Positions 22,282-30,822 of a stretch of DNA of 51,339 nucleotides are shown here, piece by piece. The stretch's first letter is position 1, and every line of letters starts with the position of its first letter. The notes beneath the pieces were generated by a model that saw only the letters and a program-made list of their open reading frames with translations, was not told where the DNA came from and searched no databases. A program made the position numbers and the translations under genes. Origin of the DNA: an uncultured Pseudoxanthomonas sp. (GTDB lineage Bacteria; Pseudomonadota; Gammaproteobacteria; Xanthomonadales; Xanthomonadaceae); NCBI RefSeq assembly GCF_946886695.1, contig NZ_CAMPJD010000032.1, forward strand, positions 1 to 51,339, given 5' to 3'.

Positions 22282-23256
22282 ATGCGCTGCTTGCTCGTGC
22301 TTCTGCTCCTCGTCGCTTCCACGAACGTTGCAGGTTCCCCGGCGAAGCCATGGCAGTCCGACGGCCTCGACCACATCATGCTGTGGACCGACGACATCGA
22401 CCGGACTACCGCGGTGTTCACCGTGAAGCTCGGGTTCCAGGTGATCCCGGGCGGAGACTTCGGCGACGGCGTGGCCAATCGCATCGTGATGATGGGCGAC
22501 CCGAGTTATCTCGAACTGCTGTACACCACCCGGGAAAGTGGCGAGCTCAACGAATCCACCCGGACGCAGCTCGCCGAGCTGCGCGCGGGTACGGGGGTCA
22601 GGACGTTTGCGATACACCCGACCGACATCGACGAGGCCGATCGCTTCCTGCGCGACAGCGGATTCGAGCTCGACCCGCCCTCGGGCATGACCTACGACCC
22701 CGACGGCGACGGGCCGCTGCCCGCGGCGCCTTCGAGCTGGAGGACGCTGACGTTCACGAAGTCGCCTTTCACCTTCGGCGACCTGTTCCTGATCAACTAC
22801 GCGAAAGACACGCCGACGCCCGAGCGGAAGGCGGACCGTGCGATCCAGCGGACACATCCCAACGGCACGTCGGCCTGGTCAGGCATCTGGCTGCTGAGCT
22901 CCGACGCGGACGCAGACATCCGGGCCTTCGAACGGATGGGCTTTGCAAACCTCGGCGGCATCGACATGCCGCAGATCGGCGCACGCGGAACGCGCCTGCA
23001 GGTCGGGCCGGACACCATCGTCGTGCTCGTGCCGCAGGGCGACGGACCGGCCGCGCAGGCGCTGGCGAAACGCGGCACCCACGTGATCGGCTTGAGCCTC
23101 GGCGTGGAGGACATCGGCCGCGCGCAGCGCATCGTCCAACGCGGCTATGGCGTCGAACTGACCCGGTATGCCGGCGCCAACGGCGAATCTATCCTCGCCC
23201 CGACGCATGCCGACCTGGGGCACTTCATCGAGTTCCACGCGCTGCCATCGAAGTAG
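22282..23256 (+). CDS. VOC (glyoxalase-like) family protein with signal peptide
   Basis: 324 aa from the ATG at 22282 (GGGAGG Shine-Dalgarno); the upstream in-frame ATG at 22222 has none. It begins with a signal peptide (CLLVLLLLVASTNVAGS). The first VOC module starts GLDHIMLWTDDIDRTTAVFTVKLGF, with a metal-ligand-type His, and contains YLELLYTT. A second related module runs from SGIWLLSSDADADIRAFERMGF to GHFIEFHALPSK. The His and Glu positions could bind a divalent metal. The fold covers dioxygenases, glyoxalases and resistance proteins; no specific activity can be assigned. Its 3' end overlaps the rnk gene tail-to-tail by 32 bp. Confidence 0.7.
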   Translation: MRCLLVLLLLVASTNVAGSPAKPWQSDGLDHIMLWTDDIDRTTAVFTVKLGFQVIPGGDFGDGVANRIVMMGDPSYLELLYTTRESGELNESTRTQLAELRAGTGVRTFAIHPTDIDEADRFLRDSGFELDPPSGMTYDPDGDGPLPAAPSSWRTLTFTKSPFTFGDLFLINYAKDTPTPERKADRAIQRTHPNGTSAWSGIWLLSSDADADIRAFERMGFANLGGIDMPQIGARGTRLQVGPDTIVVLVPQGDGPAAQALAKRGTHVIGLSLGVEDIGRAQRIVQRGYGVELTRYAGANGESILAPTHADLGHFIEFHALPSK

Positions 23257-23665
23257 GGTTGGCCTGCAGCTTCGCCGCCTCGGGCTGGAAAGGCAGCGAC
23301 ACCACCCGCACCCGCGCCGTCCGCCCGCCGGGCATCGGCCAGGCGATCGTGTTGCCCACGGCCAATCCGAGCAACGCAGCGCCAACGGGCGCAAGTACGG
23401 ACACGCGGTGGCGCTCGAGGTCGGACTCGTGCGGATACACCAGCTCGAGTTCATGACGCGCGCCGGAGTCCTCGTCCTGGCAGACCACGCGCGAATTCAT
23501 CGTCACCACGTCGGCCGGGATGCGATCGTCCTCGACCACGCGCGCACGGGCGAGCTCCTGCTCGAGCAGCTGCGCCATCGGCGAGTCCTGCAGTTCGGGG
23601 CTCTGCAGCAGGTCCTCCAGGCGGCGGACGTTGTGCGTGGTGACGATCAGGTCGGGGCGGTCCAT
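23225..23665 (-). CDS. rnk: Rnk-type nucleoside diphosphate kinase regulator / GreA-like protein
   Basis: 146 aa, the usual size of Rnk. An N-terminal helical region (VRRLEDLLQSPELQDSPMAQLLEQELARARVV) is followed by the GreA/GreB C-terminal FKBP-like domain: DVVTMNSRVVCQDEDSGARHELELVYPHESDL, then VSVLAPVGAALLGLAVGNTIAWPMPGG. Rnk proteins bind RNA polymerase near the secondary channel. The ATG at 23665 has an AGGAG site. The last ~30 bp overlap the convergent VOC gene, so one transcript's end is antisense to the other. Confidence 0.88.
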   Translation of the reverse strand: MDRPDLIVTTHNVRRLEDLLQSPELQDSPMAQLLEQELARARVVEDDRIPADVVTMNSRVVCQDEDSGARHELELVYPHESDLERHRVSVLAPVGAALLGLAVGNTIAWPMPGGRTARVRVVSLPFQPEAAKLQANPTSMAARGTR

Positions 23666-23835
23666 GGCAAATCTCCTCGCCTCGCGGCAAGTGGGGTCGA
23701 AGTGGCGGTCTGCTGCTTCCCTCCTGTATTGGGCTCGAAAAACCGGAATCAAGGGCGCGGCCGCTGGCGGTCTGGCCGTCGGTGGCACGGTTCTCGTGCG
23801 CACGGTAAAGTCGAACCCATCCGACGGGAGACGCC

Positions 23836-24714
23836 ATGACGACGCATCCGCCGCCGCGCCGCATCCTCCTGGCCAGCAACCTGACCAGCCGCGTGGACCG
23901 GGCGCTGGTGCGGGCGGTCCAGCTCGCCGGCGCATGGCAGGCGGAGTTGCACGTCGTGCATGCCGTGCAGGAAGCGCCGCCGTCGGTGCCGTTCGGCGTC
24001 GACCCGGACCTCTACCTTCGCGCGCACCGCGACCCGAAGGAACTGGCCACGCGACAACTTCAGCGCGAACTCGCCGACGCGGCTCCGCAGGCAAAACTCC
24101 ATGTCGAGGGCGATGTCTCCCCGGCCCAGGCGATCATCGCGGTGGCCGAGCGCGAGGGTTGCGAGCTGATCGTGCTCGGCGAAACGCGCGAGCGGCTGAT
24201 GGACCTGCGCGAAGGCACGGTGGACCAGGTCATGCGGATGTCACCGGTGTCCGTGCTCGCCGTCAGGAGCCGCGCGGGCGGCCCGTACCGGCACCTGCTG
24301 GTCGGCACCGACTTCACCGACGAGTCGCGCCAGGCGCTCGAGGCGGCGGTGGACCTGTTCCCGGACGCCACCATCCACCTGATCCATGCGTACTCGATGC
24401 CTTATGCCTCCGTCACCGACGACACGCCGGAAGGGCGCGAGTGGGCCGGCGCGCAGCTGGCGAAACTGCGCGAGGAAATCAGGGCGGCCAGGATACCGGC
24501 CGCGCGCCGCGACTCGATCCACCCCAGCACCGAAGCCGGCCCGCCGGGCCCGGTCATGCGCCAGGTCGTGATGGACCATGGCGCGGACCTGACCGTGATC
24601 GGCGCGCACCCGCGCGGGTTGTTGTTCGATGCGGTGGTCGGCAACTCCCGCCGCATCGTCGGCGCGATCCCGGGCGACGTGCTCGTCGTTCGCGCCACCG
24701 GGCGGCCTGCCTGA
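23836..24714 (+). CDS. Tandem universal stress protein (two Usp domains)
   Basis: 292 aa made of two Usp modules. The first begins RRILLASNLTSRVDRALVRAVQLA and ends with GCELIVLGETRERLMDL...VSVLAVR; the second begins YRHLLVGTDFTDESRQALEAAVDLF and ends with ADLTVIGAHPRGLLFDAVVGNSRRIVGAIPGDVLVVR. The second module keeps a G-x2-G-x9-G(N)S ATP-binding-type pattern, while the first is weaker. The gene lies 24 bp ahead of the Mrp antiporter operon in the same direction, so it may be co-transcribed with it as a stress-linked partner (inference). Confidence 0.85.
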   Translation: MTTHPPPRRILLASNLTSRVDRALVRAVQLAGAWQAELHVVHAVQEAPPSVPFGVDPDLYLRAHRDPKELATRQLQRELADAAPQAKLHVEGDVSPAQAIIAVAEREGCELIVLGETRERLMDLREGTVDQVMRMSPVSVLAVRSRAGGPYRHLLVGTDFTDESRQALEAAVDLFPDATIHLIHAYSMPYASVTDDTPEGREWAGAQLAKLREEIRAARIPAARRDSIHPSTEAGPPGPVMRQVVMDHGADLTVIGAHPRGLLFDAVVGNSRRIVGAIPGDVLVVRATGRPA

Positions 24715-24738
24715 TGGCCGGGCGCTAGGGCGCCGCGC

Positions 24739-27624
24739 ATGTCGCTCTTCCTCCTCCTGCTCCTGCCTTTCCTCGGCAGCCTGGCCATGATCCTGCTGCC
24801 GGCGCGCGCGCGCACCACGCTCGCCACCGTCGCCGGCCTGGTGGCCGCGGGGGCGGCCGCCTGGGTCGCGAGTCTGTTCCCGCAGGTGCGCGATGGCGGG
24901 GTGATCCGGGAATCGATCGCCTGGATGCCGTCCAACGGCCTGGAGCTGGTCGTGCGCATGGACGGCTTCGCCTGGATGTTCGCGCTGGTGGTGACCGTCA
25001 TCGGCGTGCTGGTGAGCCTGTACGCGCGCTACTACATGTCGCCGGAGGACCCGGTGGCGCGCTTCTATGCGCTGCTGCTGGCCTTCATGGGCGCGATGCT
25101 CGGCATCGTGCTGTCGGGCAACCTGCTGCAGATGGTCGTCTTCTGGGAGATGACCAGCCTCGTGTCCTTCCTGCTGATCGGCTACTGGCACCACCGCACC
25201 GATGCACAGCGCGGCGCGCGGATGGCGCTGGTGGTGACCGGGGCCGGGGGCCTGTGCCTGCTGGCCGGCATGGTCCTGCTGGGCCATGTCGCGGGCAGCT
25301 ACGACCTGGACGTGGTGCTCGACGCCGGCGCCCTCGTGCGCGCGCATTCCCTGTACCCGTTGATCCTGGTGCTGGTGCTGTTGGGCGCGTTCACCAAGAG
25401 CGCCCAGTTCCCCTTCCATTTCTGGTTGCCGCGGGCGATGGCGGCGCCGACGCCGGTGTCGGCCTACCTGCACTCCGCCACCATGGTGAAAGCCGGCGTG
25501 TTCCTGCTCGCGCGCCTGTGGCCGGTGCTGTCGGGCACCGAATGGTGGTTCTGGCTGGTCGGCGGCACCGGCGCGGCGACGCTGCTGTTCGGCAGCTTCG
25601 CGGCGATGTTCCAGTCCGACCTCAAGCGGCTGCTGGCCTACTCCACCATCAGCCACCTGGGCCTGATCACCCTGCTGCTGGGCTTGAACAGCCCGCTCGC
25701 CGCGGTGGCCGCGGTGTTCCACACGATGAACCACGCGACCTTCAAGGCGTCCCTATTCATGGCGGCGGGCATCATCGACCACGAGACGGGCACGCGCGAC
25801 ATCCGCCGGCTCAGCGGCCTGATCCATGCCATGCCGCGCACCGGCATCCTGGCGATGGTGGCCACCGGCGCCATGGCGGGCGTGCCGCTGTTGAACGGGT
25901 TCCTGTCCAAGGAGATGTTCTTCGCCGAAGCGGTGTTCCTGCGCTCGCACGACTGGGTGGAGGTGGGCTTGCCGGTGCTGGCCACGCTCGCGGGCGTGTT
26001 CGCGGTGGTCTATTCGCTGCGCTTCGGCTTCGACGTGTTCTTCGGCCCGCCAGCCACCGGCTTGCCACGGCAGCCGGAAGAACCGCCGCGCTGGATGCGG
26101 GTGCCGATCCAGTTTCTGGTGCTGACCTGCCTGGTGGTCGGCATCGTGCCGGCGATCTCCATCGGGCCGTCCCTGGCCGCGGCGGCGCGGCCGGTGGTGG
26201 GCGGCGAGTTGCCGGAGTACAGCCTCGCCGTGTGGCACGGGCTGTCGCCGCCACTGATCATGAGCCTGATCGCGATCGCCTGCGGCATTGCCGGTTACCT
26301 GTGGCTGCGCAAGCAGCACGCGCAGGGCCGCCTGCAGGTGGCGCCGGTGCTCGGGCGTTTCAGCGGGCGGCACCTGTTCGAGAGCGCCTTGCTGGCACTG
26401 ACGCGCGGCGCCCGCGCCTTGGTGCCCATCGCCGGGACGCGGCGACTGCAGCCGCAGATGTTCCTCATCATCCTGGCGGCGCTGGTCGTCGGCCTGCTGG
26501 CCTTCAAGGATGCGCCGCTGGAATGGGGTGACCGCGCGCGCCTGGCGCCTTCTCAACCGTTCGTGCTGCTGTGGCTGGTGGGCATGGTCTGCGCCATTGG
26601 CGCCGCGATGATGGCCAAGTACCACCGCCTGGTGGCGATCACGCTGATGGGCGGCGCGGGCCTGGTGACCTGCCTGACCTTCGCCTGGTTCTCGGCGCCC
26701 GACCTGGCGCTGACCCAGATCGTGGTCGAGATCGTCACCACCACCTTGTTCCTGCTCGGGCTGCGCTGGCTGCCGATGCGCGAGCAGCGACCGGCGCGCG
26801 TGGCGATCAGGGACCGGGCGCGACGCGGGCGCGACCTGCTGCTGGCCGTGTGCGCGGGCGGCGGCCTGGCGACCTTGTCCTTCGCGCTGCTGACGCGGCC
26901 GGCGCCGCACAGCATCTCGCCCTTCTTCCTGGAGCGCGCGCTGCCCGAGGGCGGCGGCACGAACGTGGTCAACGTGATGCTGGTGGACTTCCGCGCCTTC
27001 GACACGCTCGGCGAGATCACCGTGCTGGGCGCGGTCGCGTTGACGGTGTACGCCTTGCTGCGGCGCTTCCGGCCTCCGGCGGAGAGTATCGCGCGGCCCC
27101 TGCAGCAGCGATCCGCGCCGGTGGACGGCGGCTCGGACCTGGCCAAGCCGCAGCGCGGCGTGGATCCCGCGCGCGGCTACATGCTGGTGCCGGTGATGAT
27201 GGCGCGGATCGTGCTGCCCCTGGCATTGGTCGTGGCCGCGCACTTCTTCCTGCGTGGCCACAACGAACCCGGCGGCGGCTTCGTGGCTGGCCTGGTGGTG
27301 GCGATCGCGCTGCTCATGCAGTACTTCGCCGCCGGCACGCGCTTCGTCGAGGCCCGCACCAACCTGCGGCCCGCACGCTGGATCGGCATGGGGCTGCTGC
27401 TGGGCACGGCGACGGGCCTGGGGGCCCTGGTGCTGGGCTATCCCTTCCTGACCAGCCACACCGCCCACTTTGTGTTGCCTTGGGTCGGTGAGGTGCACCT
27501 GCCGAGTGCGATGTTCTTCGACCTGGCGGTGGCGTCGGTGGTGGTGGGTTCGACGCTGCTGATCCTCACCGCGCTGGCGCACCAGTCCATCCGCGCACAC
27601 CGCCACCCCGTGGAGCGCGCCTGA
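24739..27624 (+). CDS. Mrp-type Na+/H+ antiporter subunit A fused to subunit B (MrpAB / PhaAB)
   Basis: 961 aa, polytopic. It matches MrpA/PhaA: an NuoL-like core with LLQMVVFWEMTSLVSFLLIGYW, SAQFPFHFWLPRAMAAPTPVSAYLHSATMVKAGVFLLARLWP (the key Lys and Glu residues of the proton path) and LLAYSTISHLGL. The last ~150 residues carry the MrpB domain with GHNEPGGGFVAGLVVAIALLMQYFA. Fused A-B is common in gammaproteobacteria and rhizobia. The complex exchanges cytoplasmic Na+ or K+ for protons, important at high pH or salt. The stop overlaps the next start (TGATG). Confidence 0.95.
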   Translation: MSLFLLLLLPFLGSLAMILLPARARTTLATVAGLVAAGAAAWVASLFPQVRDGGVIRESIAWMPSNGLELVVRMDGFAWMFALVVTVIGVLVSLYARYYMSPEDPVARFYALLLAFMGAMLGIVLSGNLLQMVVFWEMTSLVSFLLIGYWHHRTDAQRGARMALVVTGAGGLCLLAGMVLLGHVAGSYDLDVVLDAGALVRAHSLYPLILVLVLLGAFTKSAQFPFHFWLPRAMAAPTPVSAYLHSATMVKAGVFLLARLWPVLSGTEWWFWLVGGTGAATLLFGSFAAMFQSDLKRLLAYSTISHLGLITLLLGLNSPLAAVAAVFHTMNHATFKASLFMAAGIIDHETGTRDIRRLSGLIHAMPRTGILAMVATGAMAGVPLLNGFLSKEMFFAEAVFLRSHDWVEVGLPVLATLAGVFAVVYSLRFGFDVFFGPPATGLPRQPEEPPRWMRVPIQFLVLTCLVVGIVPAISIGPSLAAAARPVVGGELPEYSLAVWHGLSPPLIMSLIAIACGIAGYLWLRKQHAQGRLQVAPVLGRFSGRHLFESALLALTRGARALVPIAGTRRLQPQMFLIILAALVVGLLAFKDAPLEWGDRARLAPSQPFVLLWLVGMVCAIGAAMMAKYHRLVAITLMGGAGLVTCLTFAWFSAPDLALTQIVVEIVTTTLFLLGLRWLPMREQRPARVAIRDRARRGRDLLLAVCAGGGLATLSFALLTRPAPHSISPFFLERALPEGGGTNVVNVMLVDFRAFDTLGEITVLGAVALTVYALLRRFRPPAESIARPLQQRSAPVDGGSDLAKPQRGVDPARGYMLVPVMMARIVLPLALVVAAHFFLRGHNEPGGGFVAGLVVAIALLMQYFAAGTRFVEARTNLRPARWIGMGLLLGTATGLGALVLGYPFLTSHTAHFVLPWVGEVHLPSAMFFDLAVASVVVGSTLLILTALAHQSIRAHRHPVERA

Positions 27625-27968
27625 TGGAAGTCCTGCTGGCCCTGGTGATCGGCGTGCTGGGCGGGGCAGGGGTCTGGCTCGTGCTGCGGCCGCGTACCTT
27701 CCAGGTCGTGATGGGCCTGGTGTTGCTGTCGTACGCGGTGAACCTTTTCATCTTCAGCATGGGCAGCCTGGTCATCGACCGGCCGCCGATCATCACGCCG
27801 GGTCTGGCCGCGGATCTCGCCCATTACACCGACCCGATGCCGCAGTCGCTGGTGTTGACCGCGATCGTCATCGGCTTCGCGACGACGGCCTTGTTCCTGG
27901 TGGTGGTGATCGCCGGGCGCGGCCTGAGCGGCAGCGACCACGTGGACGGCGGCGAGGATCCGCCGTGA
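27624..27968 (+). CDS. Mrp antiporter subunit C
   Basis: 114 aa, three membrane helices, NuoK-like: VLLALVIGVLGGAGVWLVLRPRTFQVVMGLVLLSYAVNLFIFSMG, then the conserved PLPQSLVLTAIVIGFA-type segment (here DPMPQSLVLTAIVIGFA). Size and motif match MrpC/PhaC. It starts inside the stop of subunit A and ends inside the GTG of subunit D. Confidence 0.93.
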   Translation: MEVLLALVIGVLGGAGVWLVLRPRTFQVVMGLVLLSYAVNLFIFSMGSLVIDRPPIITPGLAADLAHYTDPMPQSLVLTAIVIGFATTALFLVVVIAGRGLSGSDHVDGGEDPP

Positions 27969-29629
27969 CCGGCCTGATGCCCACGCTGGTCGTGATGCCG
28001 GTGATCCTGCCGCTGGTGGTGGCCGCGCTGATGCTCTTGCTCGGCGAGCAACGCCGGCAGGCGCAGGCGAGGGTGGGCATCGCCGCCACGCTGGCCGGGC
28101 TGCTGGTGGCGGCGGCCTTGCTGTGGCGCGTGGACGCGGGCGGTGCGTCCGGCGACATCGGCGTCTACCTGGCGGCGAACTGGCAGGCGCCGTTCGGCAT
28201 CACCCTGGTCGCCGACCGGCTTTCGGCCTTGATGGTGTTGCTGGTCGCACTGGTCGGACTCGGCGCGGCCTTGTACGCCGAGGCCGGGTGGTCGCGCGCC
28301 GGCGCCTACTTCCATCCGCTGTTCCAGATCCAGCTGATGGGCTTGAACGGCGCTTTCCTGACCGGCGACCTGTTCAACCTGTTCGTGTTCTTCGAGGTGA
28401 TGCTGGCGGCGTCCTACGGTTTGCAGCTGCACGGGTCGGGGCCGCTGCGCGTGCGCTCGGGCCTGCATTACATCGCCGTCAACCTGCTGGCCTCGGCGCT
28501 GTTCCTGATTGGCCTGGCGGTGATCTACGGGGTGCTGGGCACGCTCTCGATGGCCGACATGGCCGACAAGGTCCCGCAGGTTGACCTGAAGGACCGCGGG
28601 CTGCTGCATGCCGGCGCGGCGATGCTCGGCGTGGCCTTCCTGGTGAAGGCCGCGATCTGGCCGCTCAATGCCTGGCTGGTGCCGGCCTACACCGCCGCGA
28701 GCGTGCCGGTGGCGGCGCTGTTCGTGCTGATGACCAAGGTGGGCATCTACGCCGTGTTGCGGATCTGGACGCTGATGTTCTTCTGGGAGGCCGGCGCGTC
28801 GGCGCATATCGGCGCACCCTTGCTGCTGGCGGGCGGCGTGGCGACGCTGGCTTTCGGCGCCGCGGGACTGCTCGGTTCGATCCGCGTCGACCGCATCGCC
28901 GCCTTTTCGCTGCTGGTTTCCTCCGGCACGGTGATGGCCGCGATCGGCATCGGGTCGGCGTCGGTGCTGGGGGCGGCGCTGTTCTACCTGGCGAGCGCCA
29001 CGCTGGCGGCGAGCGGCCTGTTCCTGATGGTGGAACTGGTCAAGCGCACGAGTGCGCAGGGCCGGGGACGAAGCCCCGAGACGCCGCACGTGGTGGACGA
29101 GGACGACATCCTCGACGACGACCAGGTGCCGCTCGTCGGCCGGCCCGTGCCGGTATCGGTGGCCGCGCTCGGGCTTGCCTTCATGGTGTTCGCGCTGCTC
29201 GTGGCCGGGCTGCCGCCGCTGTCCGGTTTCCTCGGCAAGCTGGCGCTGTTGCTCGCGATGCTGCAGCCGGACGTCATCGAAGGGACAGCGGCGGTGGAGG
29301 CCATCCCCGGCACCGAATGGCTGTTGATCGGACTGCTGCTCGCGTCGGGCCTGTGCGCCACGGTGTCGCTGGCGCGTGCCGGCATCCGGCATTTCTGGGC
29401 CAAGGGCGGGCGCATCGCGCCGCCCGTGCATGCGGTCGAGGCGGTCGCGGTGTCCACGCTGCTCGTCGCTTGCCTGGCCCTGACGGTGTTCGCGGAGCCG
29501 GCCGCGCGTTACACGCGCCAGACGGCGGACTACCTGCATGCGCCGCGGCCCTACGTGGACGCCGTGCTGGGCGCGCGCGCGCGGCCCGGCCCGACCGCAG
29601 GTTCCACCGGCACGGTGGGTTCGCCATGA
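27965..29629 (+). CDS. Mrp antiporter subunit D
   Basis: 554 aa, polytopic, NuoN/NuoL-like proton-channel subunit. Signature elements: FQIQLMGLNGAFLTGDLFNLFVFFEVMLAASYGL, then FLVKAAIWPLNAWLVPAYTAASVPVAALFVLMTKVGIYAVLR with the conserved Lys residues, and PPLSGFLGKLALL. An acidic loop (DEDDILDDD) lies between late helices. The start is GTG overlapping the previous stop (GTGA); the first ATG is four codons in. It ends with an ATGA overlap to subunit E. Confidence 0.94.
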   Translation: MTGLMPTLVVMPVILPLVVAALMLLLGEQRRQAQARVGIAATLAGLLVAAALLWRVDAGGASGDIGVYLAANWQAPFGITLVADRLSALMVLLVALVGLGAALYAEAGWSRAGAYFHPLFQIQLMGLNGAFLTGDLFNLFVFFEVMLAASYGLQLHGSGPLRVRSGLHYIAVNLLASALFLIGLAVIYGVLGTLSMADMADKVPQVDLKDRGLLHAGAAMLGVAFLVKAAIWPLNAWLVPAYTAASVPVAALFVLMTKVGIYAVLRIWTLMFFWEAGASAHIGAPLLLAGGVATLAFGAAGLLGSIRVDRIAAFSLLVSSGTVMAAIGIGSASVLGAALFYLASATLAASGLFLMVELVKRTSAQGRGRSPETPHVVDEDDILDDDQVPLVGRPVPVSVAALGLAFMVFALLVAGLPPLSGFLGKLALLLAMLQPDVIEGTAAVEAIPGTEWLLIGLLLASGLCATVSLARAGIRHFWAKGGRIAPPVHAVEAVAVSTLLVACLALTVFAEPAARYTRQTADYLHAPRPYVDAVLGARARPGPTAGSTGTVGSP

Positions 29630-30123
29630 CCCGCCTGCGCAAACTGATGCCCGAGCCGCTGCTGTCGGCCGTGCTGCTGGTGCTGTGGCTGCTGCTCGCG
29701 CGCAGCGGCAGCCTGGGCCAGGTGCTGGTCGGCGCCGTGCTCGCGCTTGCCGTGCCCATCATCGCCGCGAGTTTTCGTCCACCCGTGGTGCATGTGCGCC
29801 GGCCGCGCGCGATCTTCCGCTTCGTCCTGCTCGTGTTGGGCGACGTGCTGCTGTCGAACCTGGCGGTTGGCCGGGGCGTGCTGCTCTGGCGCTGGCGGCA
29901 ACCGCGATCCGCCTTCGTGGTGGTGCCGCTGGACCTGCGCGACCCGCTCGGACTGGCGGCCTTGTCGCTGGTGACGACGATCGTGCCGGGCACGGTCTGG
30001 TCGGAGATCGCGGTGGATGGCAGTTCGCTGCTGCTCCATGTGTGGGACGTGCCGGACGAGGGCGCCTTCGTCGCGCGTTTCAAGGACCGCTACGAACGAC
30101 CCTTGCGGGAGATCTTCGAGTGA
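29626..30123 (+). CDS. Mrp antiporter subunit E
   Basis: 165 aa. Two N-terminal membrane helices (LLSAVLLVLWLLLARSGSLGQVL and onward) and a soluble C-terminus with ALSLVTTIVPGTVWSEI, the conserved MrpE motif (normally SLTPGT), and a final helix. Length and order in the operon are normal. Translation is coupled on both sides: ATGA at the start, GTGA at the end. Confidence 0.93.
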   Translation: MTRLRKLMPEPLLSAVLLVLWLLLARSGSLGQVLVGAVLALAVPIIAASFRPPVVHVRRPRAIFRFVLLVLGDVLLSNLAVGRGVLLWRWRQPRSAFVVVPLDLRDPLGLAALSLVTTIVPGTVWSEIAVDGSSLLLHVWDVPDEGAFVARFKDRYERPLREIFE

Positions 30124-30398
30124 GTGCCTTGCTCGAATACTCCATCGCCTTCGCCCTGGGCTGTTACGCGGTGGCATCGCTGCTGGTGCTGGTGCGCCTG
30201 CTGCGTGGGCCGCGTGCCCAGGACCGCGTGTTCGCGCTCGACCTGCTGTACCTGCACGCGATGCTGGTGATGATGGTCATCGGCATCGGCCACCAGAGCG
30301 ACCGCTGCTTCGAGGCCGCGCTGCTGATCGCGGTGTTCGGCTTCCTCACGTCGGCGGCGATGGCCAAGTTCATCCTGCGTGGCGAGGTGGTCGAATGA
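30120..30398 (+). CDS. Mrp antiporter subunit F
   Basis: 92 aa, three helices. It shows the MrpF pattern RLLRGPRAQDRVFALDLLYLHAMLVMMVIG, with the conserved Asp of the GP..DR...D segment. The GTG start (30120) lies inside the stop region of subunit E. It ends ATGA-coupled to subunit G. Confidence 0.92.
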   Translation: MSALLEYSIAFALGCYAVASLLVLVRLLRGPRAQDRVFALDLLYLHAMLVMMVIGIGHQSDRCFEAALLIAVFGFLTSAAMAKFILRGEVVE

Positions 30399-30763
30399 CG
30401 CCGCTGCCCGCCTGGATCGAGGTCCCCGTCGCGATCCTGGTCGCGTTGAGCGGCGTGTTCTTGCTGGTTTCGGCGATCGGCTTCCTGCGCCTGCCGGGCT
30501 TCGTGTTGCGGATGCACCCGCCAGCGCTCGCCTACACCTTCGCGACCTGGTGCGTCGCCATCGCCGCAGCCCTTTACTTTTCCGTGCTGGAGAACCGCGC
30601 GGTGCTGCATCCCTTGCTGGTGCCGGTGTTGCTGGCGATCACGGTGCCGGTGACGACGGTACTGCTGATGCGCACGGCGCTGTTCCGCAAGCGCCTCGCC
30701 AAGCATGATGGCGTGCCGCCGCCCCTGGCGCCGTTGCCGGAAGACGCAGCCGGGGAAGACTGA
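30395..30763 (+). CDS. Mrp antiporter subunit G
   Basis: 122 aa, three helices. ALSGVFLLVSAIGFLRLPGFVLRMHPPALAYT is the MrpG signature (normally RLPD.y.R.HA..ka.T); the usual Ala after His is Pro here. The C-terminal tail is Pro-rich and acidic. It completes the A(B)CDEFG set, so the operon should encode a whole complex. A weak hairpin follows at the stop. Confidence 0.92.
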   Translation: MTPLPAWIEVPVAILVALSGVFLLVSAIGFLRLPGFVLRMHPPALAYTFATWCVAIAAALYFSVLENRAVLHPLLVPVLLAITVPVTTVLLMRTALFRKRLAKHDGVPPPLAPLPEDAAGED

Positions 30764-30783
30764 ACCCGGGGCATCTCGGGTTC
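30762..30783 (+). terminator. Weak hairpin at the end of the mrp operon
   Basis: GAACCCG / CGGGTTC arms with an 8-nt loop, overlapping the mrpG stop. There is no T-run, so termination may be partial. Confidence 0.35.
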
Positions 30784-30810
30784 TGAAGCCTTCGCGTGCG
30801 GGGGTGGCGA

Positions 30811-30816
30811 TACAAT
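30811..30816 (+). promoter_or_regulatory. -10 box implying a leaderless mRNA
   Basis: TACAAT lies 6 nt before the ATG at 30823, with no Shine-Dalgarno between. Transcription would start at or next to the A of the ATG. No good -35 is visible. Confidence 0.4.
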
Positions 30817-30822
30817 CGACGC

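Noticed and set aside
27824..29539. Long minus-strand open frame opposite the Mrp C/D genes, and similar long antisense frames opposite 10527-12182, 25753-27606, 34796-38428 and 42425-44863
   Set aside because: High-GC shadow frames: repetitive Arg/Gln/His/Ala composition and no domain, opposite well-recognised genes.
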